Below are positions 24,865 to 37,766 of a stretch of 64,000 nucleotides of DNA, piece after piece. The position numbers and the translations under genes are program-made. The notes beneath the pieces were generated by a model. The model made no database searches. It saw nothing but the letters and a program-made list of their open reading frames with translations, and had not been told where the DNA came from. Source of the DNA: Azolla pinnata (lineage: Eukaryota > Streptophyta > Polypodiopsida > Salviniales > Salviniaceae); the NCBI GenBank assembly GCA_037176905.1, contig JBBBWG010006668.1:81729-145728 (forward strand). Reading direction: 5' to 3'. Position 1 is the stretch's first letter. Each line of letters opens with the position of its first letter.

Positions 24865-27800
24865 ATGCAGATGAACCCCAGGTCTCCTCCTCCTCCTCCG
24901 GATCCCGTCGGTGTCTTGCGCGGCCACAGAGCTTCTGTCACAGCCACTGCTTTCCATGGATCTTCCTTACTCCTCTCAGGGCAAGTCCATCTCGAACTCT
25001 CATTCATTCTCGCGAATCGCTGTCTTCTTGTTCTTGTTCTTGTTCTTGTTCTTGTTCTTGTTCTTCTTTACTGTCCATGGATGGTGCCATTTTCCTTGCC
25101 TTTGCTTGCTGCTGCACATAGCAATCACTCAATCAGTTCGGTCGGGTTAACAAACTCTCCCATGGCAGTTTCTCTCACAACGAAACCAAATTTTGGTTCC
25201 GCTTGTTCGTTCGTCCGGGCTTAGTTCGTGAATGCCATGCTCTCGCCTGTATGACTCTGCTATTATTCCATCTGCTTGGTAAGGAAGCTAGTATGAAGCT
25301 GGATGCTTAACGCTGTAGCAGGCTATACTCACGATTTGAAGCTCTCTGTCAAAATTTCGAATTTGACATGGAAAAGTTAGGAAGTCTGATGCAATATTGA
25401 CAAACAAGAAGGCCACATTGTGGAAATAGCGACGTTTGGTGTATGCTGTACTTTTATTAGAAGGATCGTGTTTGCCAGAGCCTTATATCAAAGCTTCCAC
25501 ATTGCAGAACTTTCGTAATTACTAAAGGATCCCTTACATACAAGAAAGTCGGATAATCAATGAGGATCTTATAATTAACTGGTTTGTTTATGGATGAACT
25601 TGAGAGTCCAATTGTGGAGATAGCCCCATATCAAGTTCAAATATTCAGTACATATGCCAATATTTTAGTATGAAGGATTGTATTCACTGGAGTTCCATGG
25701 TTAGGCTTCTATCTTGAAAATTTTTGTTTTGATCGTTTGATATGCACCTCATATATATGCAACTGGTCTGGATATGGATCACCCCATTGTCAAAAGAGCT
25801 CAGTTTGGGTCACTACCAAGTACAGGTGCTTGTACATACTTTAATACAAAGGACTGTGCTCAGTGAATGTTCCATGCATAATCATAACTCACGACTACGT
25901 AGTTTTTTAACTAATGGTAAAAAGGATATGGATTGTTATTAGTAATCCTGCAAGTAATAGATAACTTAGAGCCCTACCACTTGACCACTTAAGTGGCCAA
26001 ATGTGAACAGGATTCTCATCTATCAAGAAGGCTAGCTACCTTCTCTGAGGGGGGTTCACTATGACATGGTGATTCTACAGATTCATGGAGGGTGGCAAGG
26101 CCGAGCACTTATGTCATCATTGAAGCCAAGGTTCTATGAGGCGGTGTTATGGGACACTGAAGGGAGATTTAGGTTTGTCTCTTACCATTGCTAATGGGTG
26201 ATGAGGGGGGTTAGCATGTAATACTGAGGTTCCATGCTGGAAATTTTTTTAGGGTTTAGGATAACAGTAGAATATGGAAGTTTTTCTGCTGTTAATGAAG
26301 AGTGGGCCAGCATTAAAATGCGAATGTAAAGCTATATTTTTGTTGATGGATTGGGTTTACTGGGTAGTTGATTGAATCTTATACTGAGGCTTCCACCGTT
26401 CAAAATCTTTGTTATTAATTGGGGATTGCATGGATAACACTCGAATGCGGAAATTATTTTTTTATAAAGCAAAGATGTGTTGGTTTGAAAATATGGTTAT
26501 AGGTATTTATTGATTCCTGTTTATAAAAAAGAAACGGATACGAATGCCCTTTGGCAGATCCTACTTCTGTATCTTAATAAGCAATGTGTACTTTGCTGAT
26601 TTCGAGATTGAATTGCTCCGTGAGCCTAATAAAGACATGGAGGAAGAGAAGCTACCCTGTATTTGCTACTTAATTGCACATTCGACAATGTTAATTTTAG
26701 ATGAGTTTAAGATGGTGAGCTGCATCAATGAGTAAGGAAGCTTATGTGTTCAAGTTGGTAAAGAAACTTTGTGGATGTGATTTGTTGAGTCTCTCTAGTG
26801 GTGTGATTATCCTTTCTCATAAGATTAATTGATTAATATCAAGTAAATTCTCAACATGGTATTTTCTTTTCTCATGATACATATGTGTGCCTATGTGTGT
26901 ATATATGGATGTTGTTATGTTCTTGGTGCAGGGATGTAGATGGGGAACTTAAAATTTGGGATTTGTTAAAACATCGACCATTGACTTCTGCCAGGTATGT
27001 ATTTCTTCATGGTTAGCAATATTCCTTTAACATATTTTTCATACGACTATTAGAAAGAACTAATCATTTTCGAATTGCCTGCCATTACACTGAGAAAGCC
27101 ATCACTGTTCTCGATTATATCTGGCAACACACACACACACCCACTTTCGTGGATATTTGCAAGGTGGATTATTTAATTCAATTCAATTTAAGTGGTAGTG
27201 TTCTGGACAGGATATTTGCTTGAACTATTTAATTCAGTTTAACAAGTAGTGTGTGGACAGGAAGTAAGAGATTAGATCCTCAAAAAAGGAATTTGAACAC
27301 TTTCATGCGAATTCGTTTGGATCAATATTTAAGCCTTGCTCTTCAAAATTTTATTGGATTCTTTCTGCTCCTTCAAAGGGATTAGGGTTTCTCCTATTCC
27401 AAATACTCTTGATGATGGTTCATTGGGAAATTTCCCCAGGGTGCATAATCCAGCTGCTGGAGTGATTGGGATTGGATCTGATGAGAGTTTGGGAAACAAG
27501 ATCTTGAGGTAAGTTTTGGACTTCTTGTCATTGTAAGAACTGTATTTACTTGTGCTTGATGTAAAATTTCTTCTCACATAGCCAGGGCCGTGATGGAACT
27601 GTGAAAGTTTGGCAACTAACTGAGGTGTCCTTGTCAAGGTATAAGCACCTTTTTAGACAGTACTTATCAACAGATTAGAAATCATCAATTATTTGTGCAC
27701 TGATGGTTCTATTTATATTCGAATGTTGTTCCATTTTGGTTTCGTAATTTCTGTTTATTTGAATTTTTATATTGTTTCAAGTAGGCATTATGAAAAATGA

Positions 27801-30718
27801 CAAGATGCCTGCTATTATTACAGGCAACCGTTGATCACTATTCAGACAGGTTCATATCATTTTTGCAAACTTTCAATCTTAAAACCATCATCATATGAAG
27901 AGGAGCGTGAAAGTTCAGGTGCACGAGAGTGCAACGATACAGATGGTGAGTGCAAGGAATCATGTATTTTCCATGATCTGGAAATTTTAATGAAAAACGT
28001 TTGATAGTATAAATTATTTGTTCTGTTATATTATCTAGATAGTAATATACACTTCAAAATTTGTTCTTCTATAATCCATTTCTATTCTGATTTATTTTGT
28101 TCTAGCCTTGGCTATAGAAGGTCTTCCATGTTCTGGCAAAGGGAAGGCGTTTATGGCTCTAGCAGGCAGTAATCCCTCCCTGGTATAATGTCCGGTCCCC
28201 TGAGAATGTTGAATTATCCTCATCATCATTATCTAGATTTCTGTTGCAATGCATCATTTCTTAGCAATTATCAACATTGATATTTGATGGAAGGTTGAAG
28301 TGTGGGATGTAGAAGCTGGTAAGCTAGCAATTCAATTTGGCCAGGAGACATCTCAGAATTTACAAAGTTCTGTGAAATCATCTGGTATGGATGTATTTGT
28401 CTGCTAAACTATGATACATTTGGTTGTTTATTTGCAAATTTTATTGACATGAAATGCTTTAAACTTTCAACTTGTCAAGTGTGTACTCTCTCGTGAAGTA
28501 ACATCTAGAGATAATAATTGATCCATTTATGCAGGAATGTGTATGACTCTTCAGGCATTTATAGCGCCAAATGCTAGAGGATTTATTCATGTCATTTCTG
28601 GGTAATTCTAAATGAATTTGCTAGGCACGTGTCTTGACAGAGGACTGAAGAATACTGGATTTTCTGACATAACTTGAAGGTATGAGGATGGAAGCATGGC
28701 AATATGGGACGTACGCAACACAAAAGCTCCTCTATTAACAATGAGGCTACATCAGGAGCCAGGTCCAATGTACACTTTTTCATGTTGAATTTCTAAATCT
28801 GCATTTTCAATATTGTATCAGGATTCAGTAGGCAGTAAATAAAATTGGTTAAGATAGTCTCACTGTCTCTCTCGTTCTCTCTCCCTCCCTCCCTCCCTCT
28901 CCCTCTCCCTCTCCCTCCCGCCTCTGTACCAGCGTCTTAGTTTTTCAAGTCTATGCATGGCAGTGTTGAGTATATCACTGGATGGCCCTTGTATTGGTGG
29001 AGTTTCTGGAGCGGCTGATAACAAAACAGTCTTCTTTAGTGTTGATTATGAACAGGTAATGACTGCCTATTGTCCTTTTTGTTTGAATACTCACTGTAAT
29101 AGTTTAGAATCTAGGGTTAAAGGTTAAATTGCATAGAAGCGAGCAGTTTGTGTCTTATGAACTGGTTATTTCATGCTCTGAAGTGGGTTGTAATGGATAT
29201 ATATGTAGGAGATCGATACTTAGGGATCATTGAATGGACCTGTTTCTCAATTTTTTGGTTGTACGTTGCTTCTATGTTTGGCCATCTATGTGTATTTTTC
29301 TTTTAATTCTTCTTCTTTTAGAAGCGTAAGTGAAATGCTGGAAAACACTCTCATCACATCTGCTTTTTGTGAAAGGGCCATGTATTAGGTTCTTGGTAGA
29401 GTGATTAGAAGCCACGATGAAATCACAAAATAATAAGCTTTCATCATATTTTCTGTTTGTGAGAGGATGTTGAACTTGTATCTTGCAAGAGGCATTTAGT
29501 TGTTTTCGGAATGATGGCATTCTAAAACTATATTATGTGTTTGTGCGTGCGTGTGTGGTTTAGCTAGAAATCCAACAGGAAATGACTTGGGCATACTGTC
29601 TGGTTACATGTAGGGTAAAACATTGGGTTTATTTTTCGAACCCTTTCTCTTGTTTTAACATCTTTGCCTCTAATAAGTTTACCTTCCATGTATTGTTTAG
29701 TCTAAACCTTTTTTCTTGTATTTTACCATCTTTTTGCCTCCGAAGTTTACATTCTATGAGTTGTTCATTTGGACCACGATGGGGTGACCAAGACCTTGCA
29801 TCTATTGTCTTTTAGCGTTTAGAGTTAGCTCATGACATAATGGGGTTGCGAAGACATTGTGTTTATGTGTTTTTTTCATGCAATAATGTTGCATTATTTA
29901 AGAAGACATCGTTGTCGCATTTGCATTTGCAATGCACTCATCATATGAGAACATTATTGTTTTGGACGCAGAACAACTGCCTTGTAAAGAAAGAAATTGT
30001 TCATGAGCATCCTGGGATCCAAGATACATGCATTCGGAGAGATGATAAAATTGTTGCGACAGCGGGTTGGGATCGCCGGTTGGTACTTCAAATGGAATTC
30101 TTAGTCTATATATCCATCTATATCTATATCTATATATGGTTTTGTGGCTCCTAGTCTATCACATTGCTTTATTCTTTTCCCAATAGTTTTCTCCGATCTG
30201 TGGTTTCTTGTTAGAGTGCGCATATATGACTACAGAAGGCGTCGAGCTGTGGCGATACTCAAATATCATGCAGATTTGGTAATCCTTTACTTAAGAAAAA
30301 CTTAAGAATGGCATCACCAATAGTTAGTGTATCTTTAGCTGAGGATAAACTGGTAAAATCCTATTGTGGCAACCCGGACATTGTATAATGGCCTTTTTGT
30401 GGACGTGTCACGATAAAACATTCTATTCTATTCTATTCTATTCTATTATAAACTACCAGATATACCAGTACCTGTCTTATCTGCATATGCATACAGATGC
30501 ACATATGCATGCATAGAGTTCACATACATGTGTGCATAGACGCATAAACATTGACTAATGTACTATAAAGTCACAGAGATTAAAGTGATTACTGTTATAT
30601 GCAGGTGAATTCTGTTACCTTTTCTGATGATTGTAGGCTATTATCTTCTGGTTCCAAGGATGGGACCATTGCCTTATGGTCTCTTTATCCACCGGGAGAT
30701 GCTAAAAGGTTGACCTAA
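24865..30718 (+). CDS. DSE1: WD40-repeat protein, DSE1 / GNB1L orthologue
   Basis: Thirteen exons: 24865-24980, 26932-26994, 27440-27508, 27582-27638, 27824-27945, 28106-28182, 28294-28384, 28535-28601, 28680-28762, 28964-29055, 29972-30078, 30215-30278, 30605-30718. All phases agree and give 373 residues, close to the Arabidopsis protein (about 385). WD40 blades are visible in order: [92 protein letters not shown] and [17 protein letters not shown]. In Arabidopsis this gene (DECREASED SIZE EXCLUSION LIMIT 1/TANMEI) is embryo-essential and affects plasmodesmal transport; the human relative is GNB1L. Intron 1 (24981-26931) needs a GC donor, AGG|GCAAGT, because the nearest GT breaks the frame. 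A second ATG at 24871 could also start translation. A decayed copy of the last exon follows. Confidence 0.93.
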
Positions 30719-30721
30719 TCT

Positions 30722-30800
30722 AATACCAAGGTTGTGGTACAAAGGATGGAACCGTTGGCATATGGTCTCTTCATCTGCTGAGAGATGGGCAACGGTTGAC
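30722..30800 (+). pseudogene. Decayed tandem copy of the last DSE1 exon
   Basis: The stretch AAGGATGGAACCGTTGGCAT, TATGGTCTCTTCATCTGCTG and GGTTGACATAATCT repeats, with scattered changes, the end of DSE1 exon 13 (about 30,655-30,722). It lies immediately after the stop codon and so probably inside the 3' UTR. Frame continuity with DSE1 is lost, so it is a non-coding fossil of a partial duplication. Confidence 0.8.
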
Positions 30801-31204
30801 ATAATCTTGCACCACTTATCATCAGAAATTTTGTTAAGCAAATGTGTCGATGAATATCCTGAATTGAAATTCGACATTAGCTGTATAAGATGGAAGGGTA
30901 TGCAAAAAAAAATCGGCAAATTAAGCTCAGGTATTTGTTATGCCCCATTTTTTCCACGTTCTTTTCAGTTTTTCTTCCACTGTGTTTATATACCTCGAAT
31001 CATCATCCTCTTTTGTGCATACCGCAGATGTTCGTGCTCTTTTGTAACATGCTATACAATATTGAAAATCAGGAAATGGCTTGAACATGCTATGATCATT
31101 TGACAATCGAACTCATATTCCTGCATCTCCGGATGAGTTCAGATGCTGATTGAGATGGCCTAGATCCATGTTTTGCTTGCAGATTGATTTTGTCGTCACA
31201 CATC

Positions 31205-31358
31205 ATGCAAATTTGTGGGAATTTTCATCTTATCGATCCTAGTTATGCAAATTTCGATTGATGAAAATTCCCACAAATTATAACTACATTGGAAAGATAT
31301 TACATGCATGAATCGATTGATGCATGCATGTAATATCTTTCCAATGTTATGTTATAAT
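31205..31358. repeat. Two adjacent inverted repeats (hairpin-capable)
   Basis: AAATTTGTGGGAATTTTCAT (from about 31,209) pairs with ATGAAAATTCCCACAAATT (from about 31,261). Directly after it, ACATTGGAAAGATATTACAT pairs across a GCATGAATCGATTGATGC centre with ATGTAATATCTTTCCAATGT. The second arm is the same motif that recurs in each unit of the following satellite. Confidence 0.85.
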
Positions 31359-32405
31359 TTCAGCCTCTTTGATAGTTCTTGAACCTGGGACCCATAGATT
31401 TGGGTTTTATTCAGACATATGATAAACCCAAGCCTTAAACCTTAAACCCTAATCCTAATCTTAATCTTAATCCTTATCCTAACACTAACCCGAACCTAAC
31501 CCAATGGGTCAAGATCTCTAAATTGATCAAGGGAGGCATCGATCGATTTATGCTGTAGATAATATCATTCCAATGTAGCTATAATTTCTGCTTGAACCTG
31601 GTACCTATAGATTTGGTCATGTAATGAACCCTAAACACCTAACCCTAACCTGAATCGTGGCCCAATGTCCAAATCGATCGACCGATGCATGCATGTAATA
31701 TCATTCCAATGTAGTTATAATTTTGCACTTTCTGATTGTGCCAATCGTTGAACTTGGGGCCTACGAATTTGGGGTTTTATTCAAACGTATAATAAGCCCT
31801 GAACCCTAAACCCTGAACACCTAACCTTGACCCCTACCCTAAAACCCTAACCCTAACCTAAATCCGTGCCCAATTTCCAAATCGATTGAGCGATGCATGA
31901 TTGTAATATCATTCCAACGTAGTTATGATTTTAGCCTTTCTGATTATGCCATTATTGAACTTGGGACCTGCAAAATTAGAGTTTTATCTACACATATAAT
32001 GAATCCTAAACCCTAAACCCTAACCCTAACTTGAATCCTTGCCCAATTTCTAAATCGATCGAGCAATGCACGAATGTAATATCATTCCAATGTAGTTATG
32101 ATTTTAGCCTTTCTGATTATGCCATTGTTGAACCTGGGGACCTACAAAATTAGGGTTTTCGTTACGCATAGAATGAATCATAAACCCTAAGCCCTAAGCC
32201 CTAACCCTAACCCTAACCCTAACTTGAATCCTTGCCCAATGTCCAAATGGATCGAACGATGTATGAATGTAATATCATTCTAATGTAGTTCTGATTTCAG
32301 CATTTCTGATTATGCTTACAAAATTAAGGTTTTATTTGCACATATAATGAACCCCAAACCCTAAACCCTAAACCCTAACCCTAACCCTAACCCTAACCCT
32401 AATCC
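31320..32405. repeat. 140-220 bp satellite containing telomere-type motifs
   Basis: Six tandem units, marked by GTAATATCATTCCAATGTAG or close variants near 31,336, 31,557, 31,695, 31,902, 32,076 and 32,268. Each carries an A/T block (GATTATGCCATTGTTGAAC), a TTTTATT(C/T) stretch with ATAATGAACC, and then a short CCCTAAA/CCCTAA run that varies in length. The last run (about 32,350-32,402) mixes heptamers and hexamers and ends about 60 bp before the RUS3 start codon. Confidence 0.88.
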
Positions 32406-32460
32406 TCAGGCCTTTGGCCCTGATCCTCAGTCCCGCTCCAGAGCCGATCGAGTGCCCCCG

Positions 32461-35400
32461 ATGGCCAGCGATGGCGCAACCCAGATCCTGTGGGAACAGA
32501 TCGATTGTGCTCATATCCATCCTGCTCGAACCACAGCTCTCGTCGCTCAAGGATCTTCCTTACGCTTGCTTCGGTAATCTGCAACAGCTCTCTTTTTCCT
32601 TTCCTTCTTTTATCTCCTCTCGGTTTCTTCCGTTATCTTGGCGGAAGCTTTCTGAAAATCCTCGTCATTGTGGTCCTTCAATTTTGTTTTTGTTTTTGTT
32701 TTTCTTTGCAGGGAGAAGGGTTCCACCTCGCTTCGTTTCTGGTCGGCTTTGACCTCTGCCTTCCTTCCTGAGGTAGAAAGAAAACATTTTTGACATTTGT
32801 TAGAGAGGAGGATGAGCTCCGATGACTGCAAATTGTTAATGTGAAAGTGTATTAGTTATGGTTTCTGGTTGCATTGTGACGCTAGTGTGCGTGACTGTGG
32901 AATGTTGTGATATCCTTCAACTCCTTGAGCACATAGATTAGACATGATTACGTGTGGATTTGAGCTGTTAGTGGTTGTTGATCATGACTAGATGTTGAAG
33001 TGGTTTTCTTGCTGTTAATCAATCTTATTCAAATAAGAATTTAGGAGTTTGTATTTTACAGGCTGCAGATAGTAAAATTAACATTATGCTGGATTTTTCT
33101 TGTACCGATTTGTTCTACAGGGCTATCCTGACAGTGTTACATCAGATTATCTGGCATTTCAATTCTGGGATACCATTCAGGTCTTGAATTCCTTAATTGC
33201 AGCAAATGCTTTCGCATCATTTGAGAATATGTCGATGTGGGTGTCCAGGGTCTATGCAGTTGATTTTGATGTCCATCAACTGAACTCTGCACTGTTCTCT
33301 GCAGGGGTTGTGTACATATATTCGCAGTATGCTTTCAACACAAGTATGAATCACTATATTGTTCAAACAGAAACAAGTTTTGACTATAAGAAGATTTAAG
33401 GTGTGAACCTCTGTTGCTAATCAGGCTCTGTTAAGTGGCATTGGAGTTGGGCAGAACACTGCCACTATAATGGGTGCAACATTTCAGGTTTTTATCTCTT
33501 AACACTTCTTGTTTTTTTCTTCTGTTTGAATGTTTCACCCATGACATATGCTCGAAAAGAGTCGTGCAATTCTACATATGCATATGCACCCCCTATTTTA
33601 TATGCCTAAGTTTGACAAGCAACATTGTTAACAGAGGCTAATCATAATCCTGCTATAAGCAATCTTTATCTCAAGTGTAGCATCTATGGGAGTCTTTTGG
33701 TTTAATATATGTTTTTTGCAGAGAACATATATTTAATTGTTTTCATTGTAGTTTGTATAAGTGCACAGTTGTATGAATTGCATGCCTGATATATTTGTCA
33801 GAAGACATGTAGATTAAAAGCTGACGCCCACAATTCTGTCACTGTGTTCTCACTGCACTATATTTTTTTTATAATGGTGCCTTACTAGAATTGAGAATCC
33901 TAAGCTTAAGTTTGTATGGATGTTGTGTTGTTTAACTTTGCTGTAGTGGTTTTTACGAGATTTTACTGGGATGCTTGGAGGTGTCATCTTCACGATCTAC
34001 CAGGTACAATTGACTCGAGTCAATGTATGCTGTAATTTTAAGTTAAAGGGAACATCTGATTTATCCATGTTAGAGATTGGAAGCTCATTGGCATGGATAG
34101 GATATGTAGTAAATGGTCTGAACATGTGCTACTAAGGCTATGTTCATTTTTCTCCCTGAAATGCATGAAATATCCGGGTTATGGCCCGAATGGTTGGGAC
34201 GTGTGCTGCTTGGAAATGTTCAGATTTCAGCTATCATAGCATTCTCACTTGCTGCAGGGTACTAATCTGGACAGCAAAGCAAAACAGTGGCGGCTTGCTG
34301 CAGACTTCATGAATGATATAGGTGATAATAGTTTTGTGTAGTGATTGTTTATAGCATTGCATAAGTGATATGGAGAAACGCAAGTATGGTAAGAAAGAAT
34401 GACATAGAGAATGTAAATATGGCCAGAAAGAGTGAAGGTCATGGTCAACACAATTTGGAAAGCCACTATTTATTGCTTCTATTCTCGAGCCCAGTCATTG
34501 TATGGGGGTGATCTTGAATTTATCGAAATAGTTGTTCCTGACTGGCACAGCACAAGTTTATGATTAATATCTATGCTAGATGTCCTTGGTACTATCCTTT
34601 TCTATTCGTTTATTTTATTCTAGAATATCATGAAAATCCCTGATAAAGTTTTGGTTCCTCAGGAATGCTGCTTGATCTTTTGTCGCCACTGTTCCCCAAC
34701 CTATTTGTCATCCTACTGTGTGTTGGAAGTCTAGCACGTTCAGTCAGTAAGATACTCAAATCATGGCTACATTTATTTATTTAATAGTATTCCATGATAT
34801 GCCTCCATAGTTGTTCTTCTTGAAGAGTAACCTGACGGCCTTACTGAATTTGTAGCTGGTGTTGCTAGTGGAGCAACAAGAGCTGCATTAACACAACACT
34901 TCGCACTGCAGCAGAATGCTGCAGATATTTCTGCGAAGGTGCATCCATAGATACTCTATAAAATATGAGTATTTTCGTTTGAAGTTTGAATAGCTTTTCA
35001 TTGCAATTTTGGATGTGCTCGATAGGAAGGCAGTCAAGAAACTGCAGCCACTTTATCTGGTATGGTGTTGGGTATTCTGCTTGCAAAGCTCGCATCTGGA
35101 CACCCAACTGCAATTTGGATATGTTTTCTGTCTCTCACATGTTTTCATATGTATGGTAAGTTAGGATATTGTTAATAAAACAAATTTTCTATTGTTCAGA
35201 ATTTGTTGATTACGAACCCTCCATTGCAAATTTGGCAGAGTTTTAAGTTTTAATTAAGTTGTTCAGAACGCCCTTAGGTTCCAGAGAAAGAAATAAAGAT
35301 ATATTAATGTCTATTAAGAGGCCAAAGTGGTTCATAATAACAAAAAAGAGATTGCATCTTCCTCGATGCTTGTATTGTGACAAATTGGGAATCTGTCATG

Positions 35401-36345
35401 CAGCTAATTATAAAGCTGTTGGCTCGTTGTGCTTAACAAGCTTGAATAAAGAAAGAACCAAAATTGTGTTGGATGCTTATTTAACCACTGGGAAAGGTAA
35501 TCTGTGCAGTGAACTTCCAGAAAGTTTGATTTTACTGTTCTGTCTATTTCTACAATATATAATACATCCAAAGTAAATTGGCATGCTTCATACTACCCAT
35601 TGGCATGTAAGTTTTCTTTCGATGTGCAGTGCCAACTCCATCTGATGTGTCTGCAAAAGAATTGATCTTACCACAGATTCCCTATTTCAGTAAAGTACAT
35701 CGTCAGCTCAAGAAAGATATTATATTTGGGGCGCAGATATCTTTCATATATCTACATGAAGGGTAACTGACTTCCAATTGTCCGGTTAGGTATATTTTCT
35801 GGTTCTTCAGCTTCATTTTGAAAGCTACTAGGTGTTTTGAACAGATGGAAAACGCTTCTGGACTCAATAAAACGTTATGGTAAAGGTGTGGTTGAGTATA
35901 TGATGAGCTCTTGCCTCATAACTAGCAAAAATTCTTTTGTTTTGGTGTCTGATTCTGGTCCCTATGTGCAGGTAATTACCTGGTGCTTCTTCGGAATGAT
36001 AAAATATATGTGATACTGCACAAACAAGCAAACAAAGAAGACTTCTTGAAGTCTTACATCCATGCACTTGTCGCGGCAAGCTTTTCGGATACCTCTGATA
36101 TTAAAGAGGCAGAAAATCAGAGTCATGTTTGGATGCAAAAATCATACCCACTTCTCATGCTAGAGGTAAGAAAGAGGATGTTGTTGGAAAAATAGTTTTT
36201 CTGCACATTCCAGTTATACAATTGGAATTCATTTTTTTGTTTTATGAAGCTGCAAGAACGCGGATGGAATGTCGATAGGATTCTTGTGTATCCGGATACG
36301 TGGCGAGCCCAGTGGTCTTCCACCATAGACTTCAAATCTGGATGA
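32461..36345 (+). CDS. RUS3: ROOT UV-B SENSITIVE 3-like protein (DUF647)
   Basis: Fifteen exons: 32461-32573, 32712-32772, 33121-33180, 33305-33343, 33425-33487, 33947-34003, 34258-34321, 34663-34746, 34856-34938, 35026-35155, 35404-35496, 35630-35762, 35845-35885, 35972-36165, 36250-36345. Phases agree and give 436 residues, close to Arabidopsis RUS3. The hallmark DUF647 (RUS) stretches are present: FLPEGYPDSVTSDYLAFQFW, STQALLSGIGVGQNTATIMG, WFLRDFTGMLGGVIFTIYQG, LLDLLSPLFPNLFVILLCVG, TGVASGATRAALTQHFALQQ and NAADISAKEGSQET. Several are hydrophobic and may be membrane-associated. RUS1/RUS2 act in root UV-B sensing and seedling development; the molecular role of RUS3 is not known. The N-terminal 40 residues are unlike the usual leader, so the start at 32461 is the least certain part. 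Telomere-like repeats end just upstream. Confidence 0.92.
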
Positions 36346-37766
36346 AGAAACGAATACACTTCTTCAGAGCTCTGAAAATTGTTGGGCTTCTCGCTGAATC
36401 GTAAACCACTTCATTTTTGCCCACAATATTAAGCTCTAGTATAAGGAAAGCTACAGTCAAAGTTGCGGCACGATATACAATCTGTAAGAGTAAAAATCTT
36501 CGCGTCAATTAAATATGATTTGGGGCGACATGTACGCGACTCTTTTACTTTGTTTGTTCAAAATAAGAAGCTTCTTAAGAGGAGGGTGCATTGTCCAAGA
36601 TCCCAATTCACTATGATGTTAGTTGCTCTTCTTCCAGACCCATACTCTTTTTTCAAATTGTATGAATCACTTCCCATCTGTCAAATGTTGTTTTGTGAGA
36701 TTTTGTAACAAATGTCGGAATCTGCTCCAGAAGGTTCTTCTGATTTGTGCTATTATTAGCTACTATTTATTTGTTGTTATGAGAGCAATCTTATAAGATC
36801 CTAACCCCCAAGTCACAGTAACAGTTCATCCAATCAAAATTTCCATATAATGCTTAGGGTTTAGGGTTTAGGGTTTAGGGTTTAGGGTTTGGGGTTTAGG
36901 GTTTAGGGTTTAAGGTTTAGGGTATTGTATGGTATGCCAGATTCAATGCAGAGCTAATGATCAAATAGACTCAGGAAAAACAAAATATCGAAATAGACCA
37001 GATAAGCCACATGCAAAATCATCAAGATAGAATGGACTTCAGATCTTTTCCCAGCACTTAGCAATTCTTATTAGAACACTCTTTGCGAGTTGTTACACGC
37101 ACTTCCACATTCATCTCCATTGAAAGTGAGTAGAAGCATCAAAAGTTTCACTTGGTTAGCAGGGGCATTTGCCATCTTTGACAGTGAGTAGAAGCACCAA
37201 CCTTTCGATCGACTTGCATGGGCATTCAGTATCTAACTCCCTTCTCACTCTATCTGCTTGTACTCCAATCGGCTTCTTGATTAACACACTCCTGCCTCTT
37301 GTACAAATGAATTATGTTTGTATTTCATAAAACAAGCAAGCATCACTAAGCAGATGTGATGAGACACCACTAGAAGAAGGTTCCTGCCTTTTCATACTGT
37401 AAATGGAAAACAGTAAAATGCAGTTTTGTTCAACTGTGTTGTTGTCTGCATGCGGATATTTGAAAAACAATACAGTCATTCTCCAAAAGAAATCCGGAGC
37501 ATATTGATTATAAGGGCATTTACTTGAATTCTGTTTGTGCGATTTCAGTACTCAAAAGAAAGTAAATGGAGGCAGCTTCCCGTTCAGCTCCTGGAAAGGT
37601 GGAACAAGATACCCCGTACTTCAGAGCCAAAAACAAATTTAGAATAGGTTCTGCTTGAGAGAAGAGACTTATTGAACTATGTGTCCTCACCAGGAACAAA
37701 TTCATAACATTTTCTGCCTAGAGATTCAGAGAAGGGACCTGACTGTATATTCTCACCAGGACAAGT
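36346..37766. other. Convergent spacer between RUS3 and the C3HC gene
   Basis: AT-rich 3' spacer with a short telomere-type array. It holds no other gene that I can support. Confidence 0.5.
36855..36926 (+). repeat. TTTAGGG telomere-type heptamer array
   Basis: About ten copies of TTTAGGG with two variants (TTTGGGG and TTTAAGG). This is the standard plant heptamer, in contrast to the TTAGGG hexamers at 52.5 kb. Confidence 0.93.
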
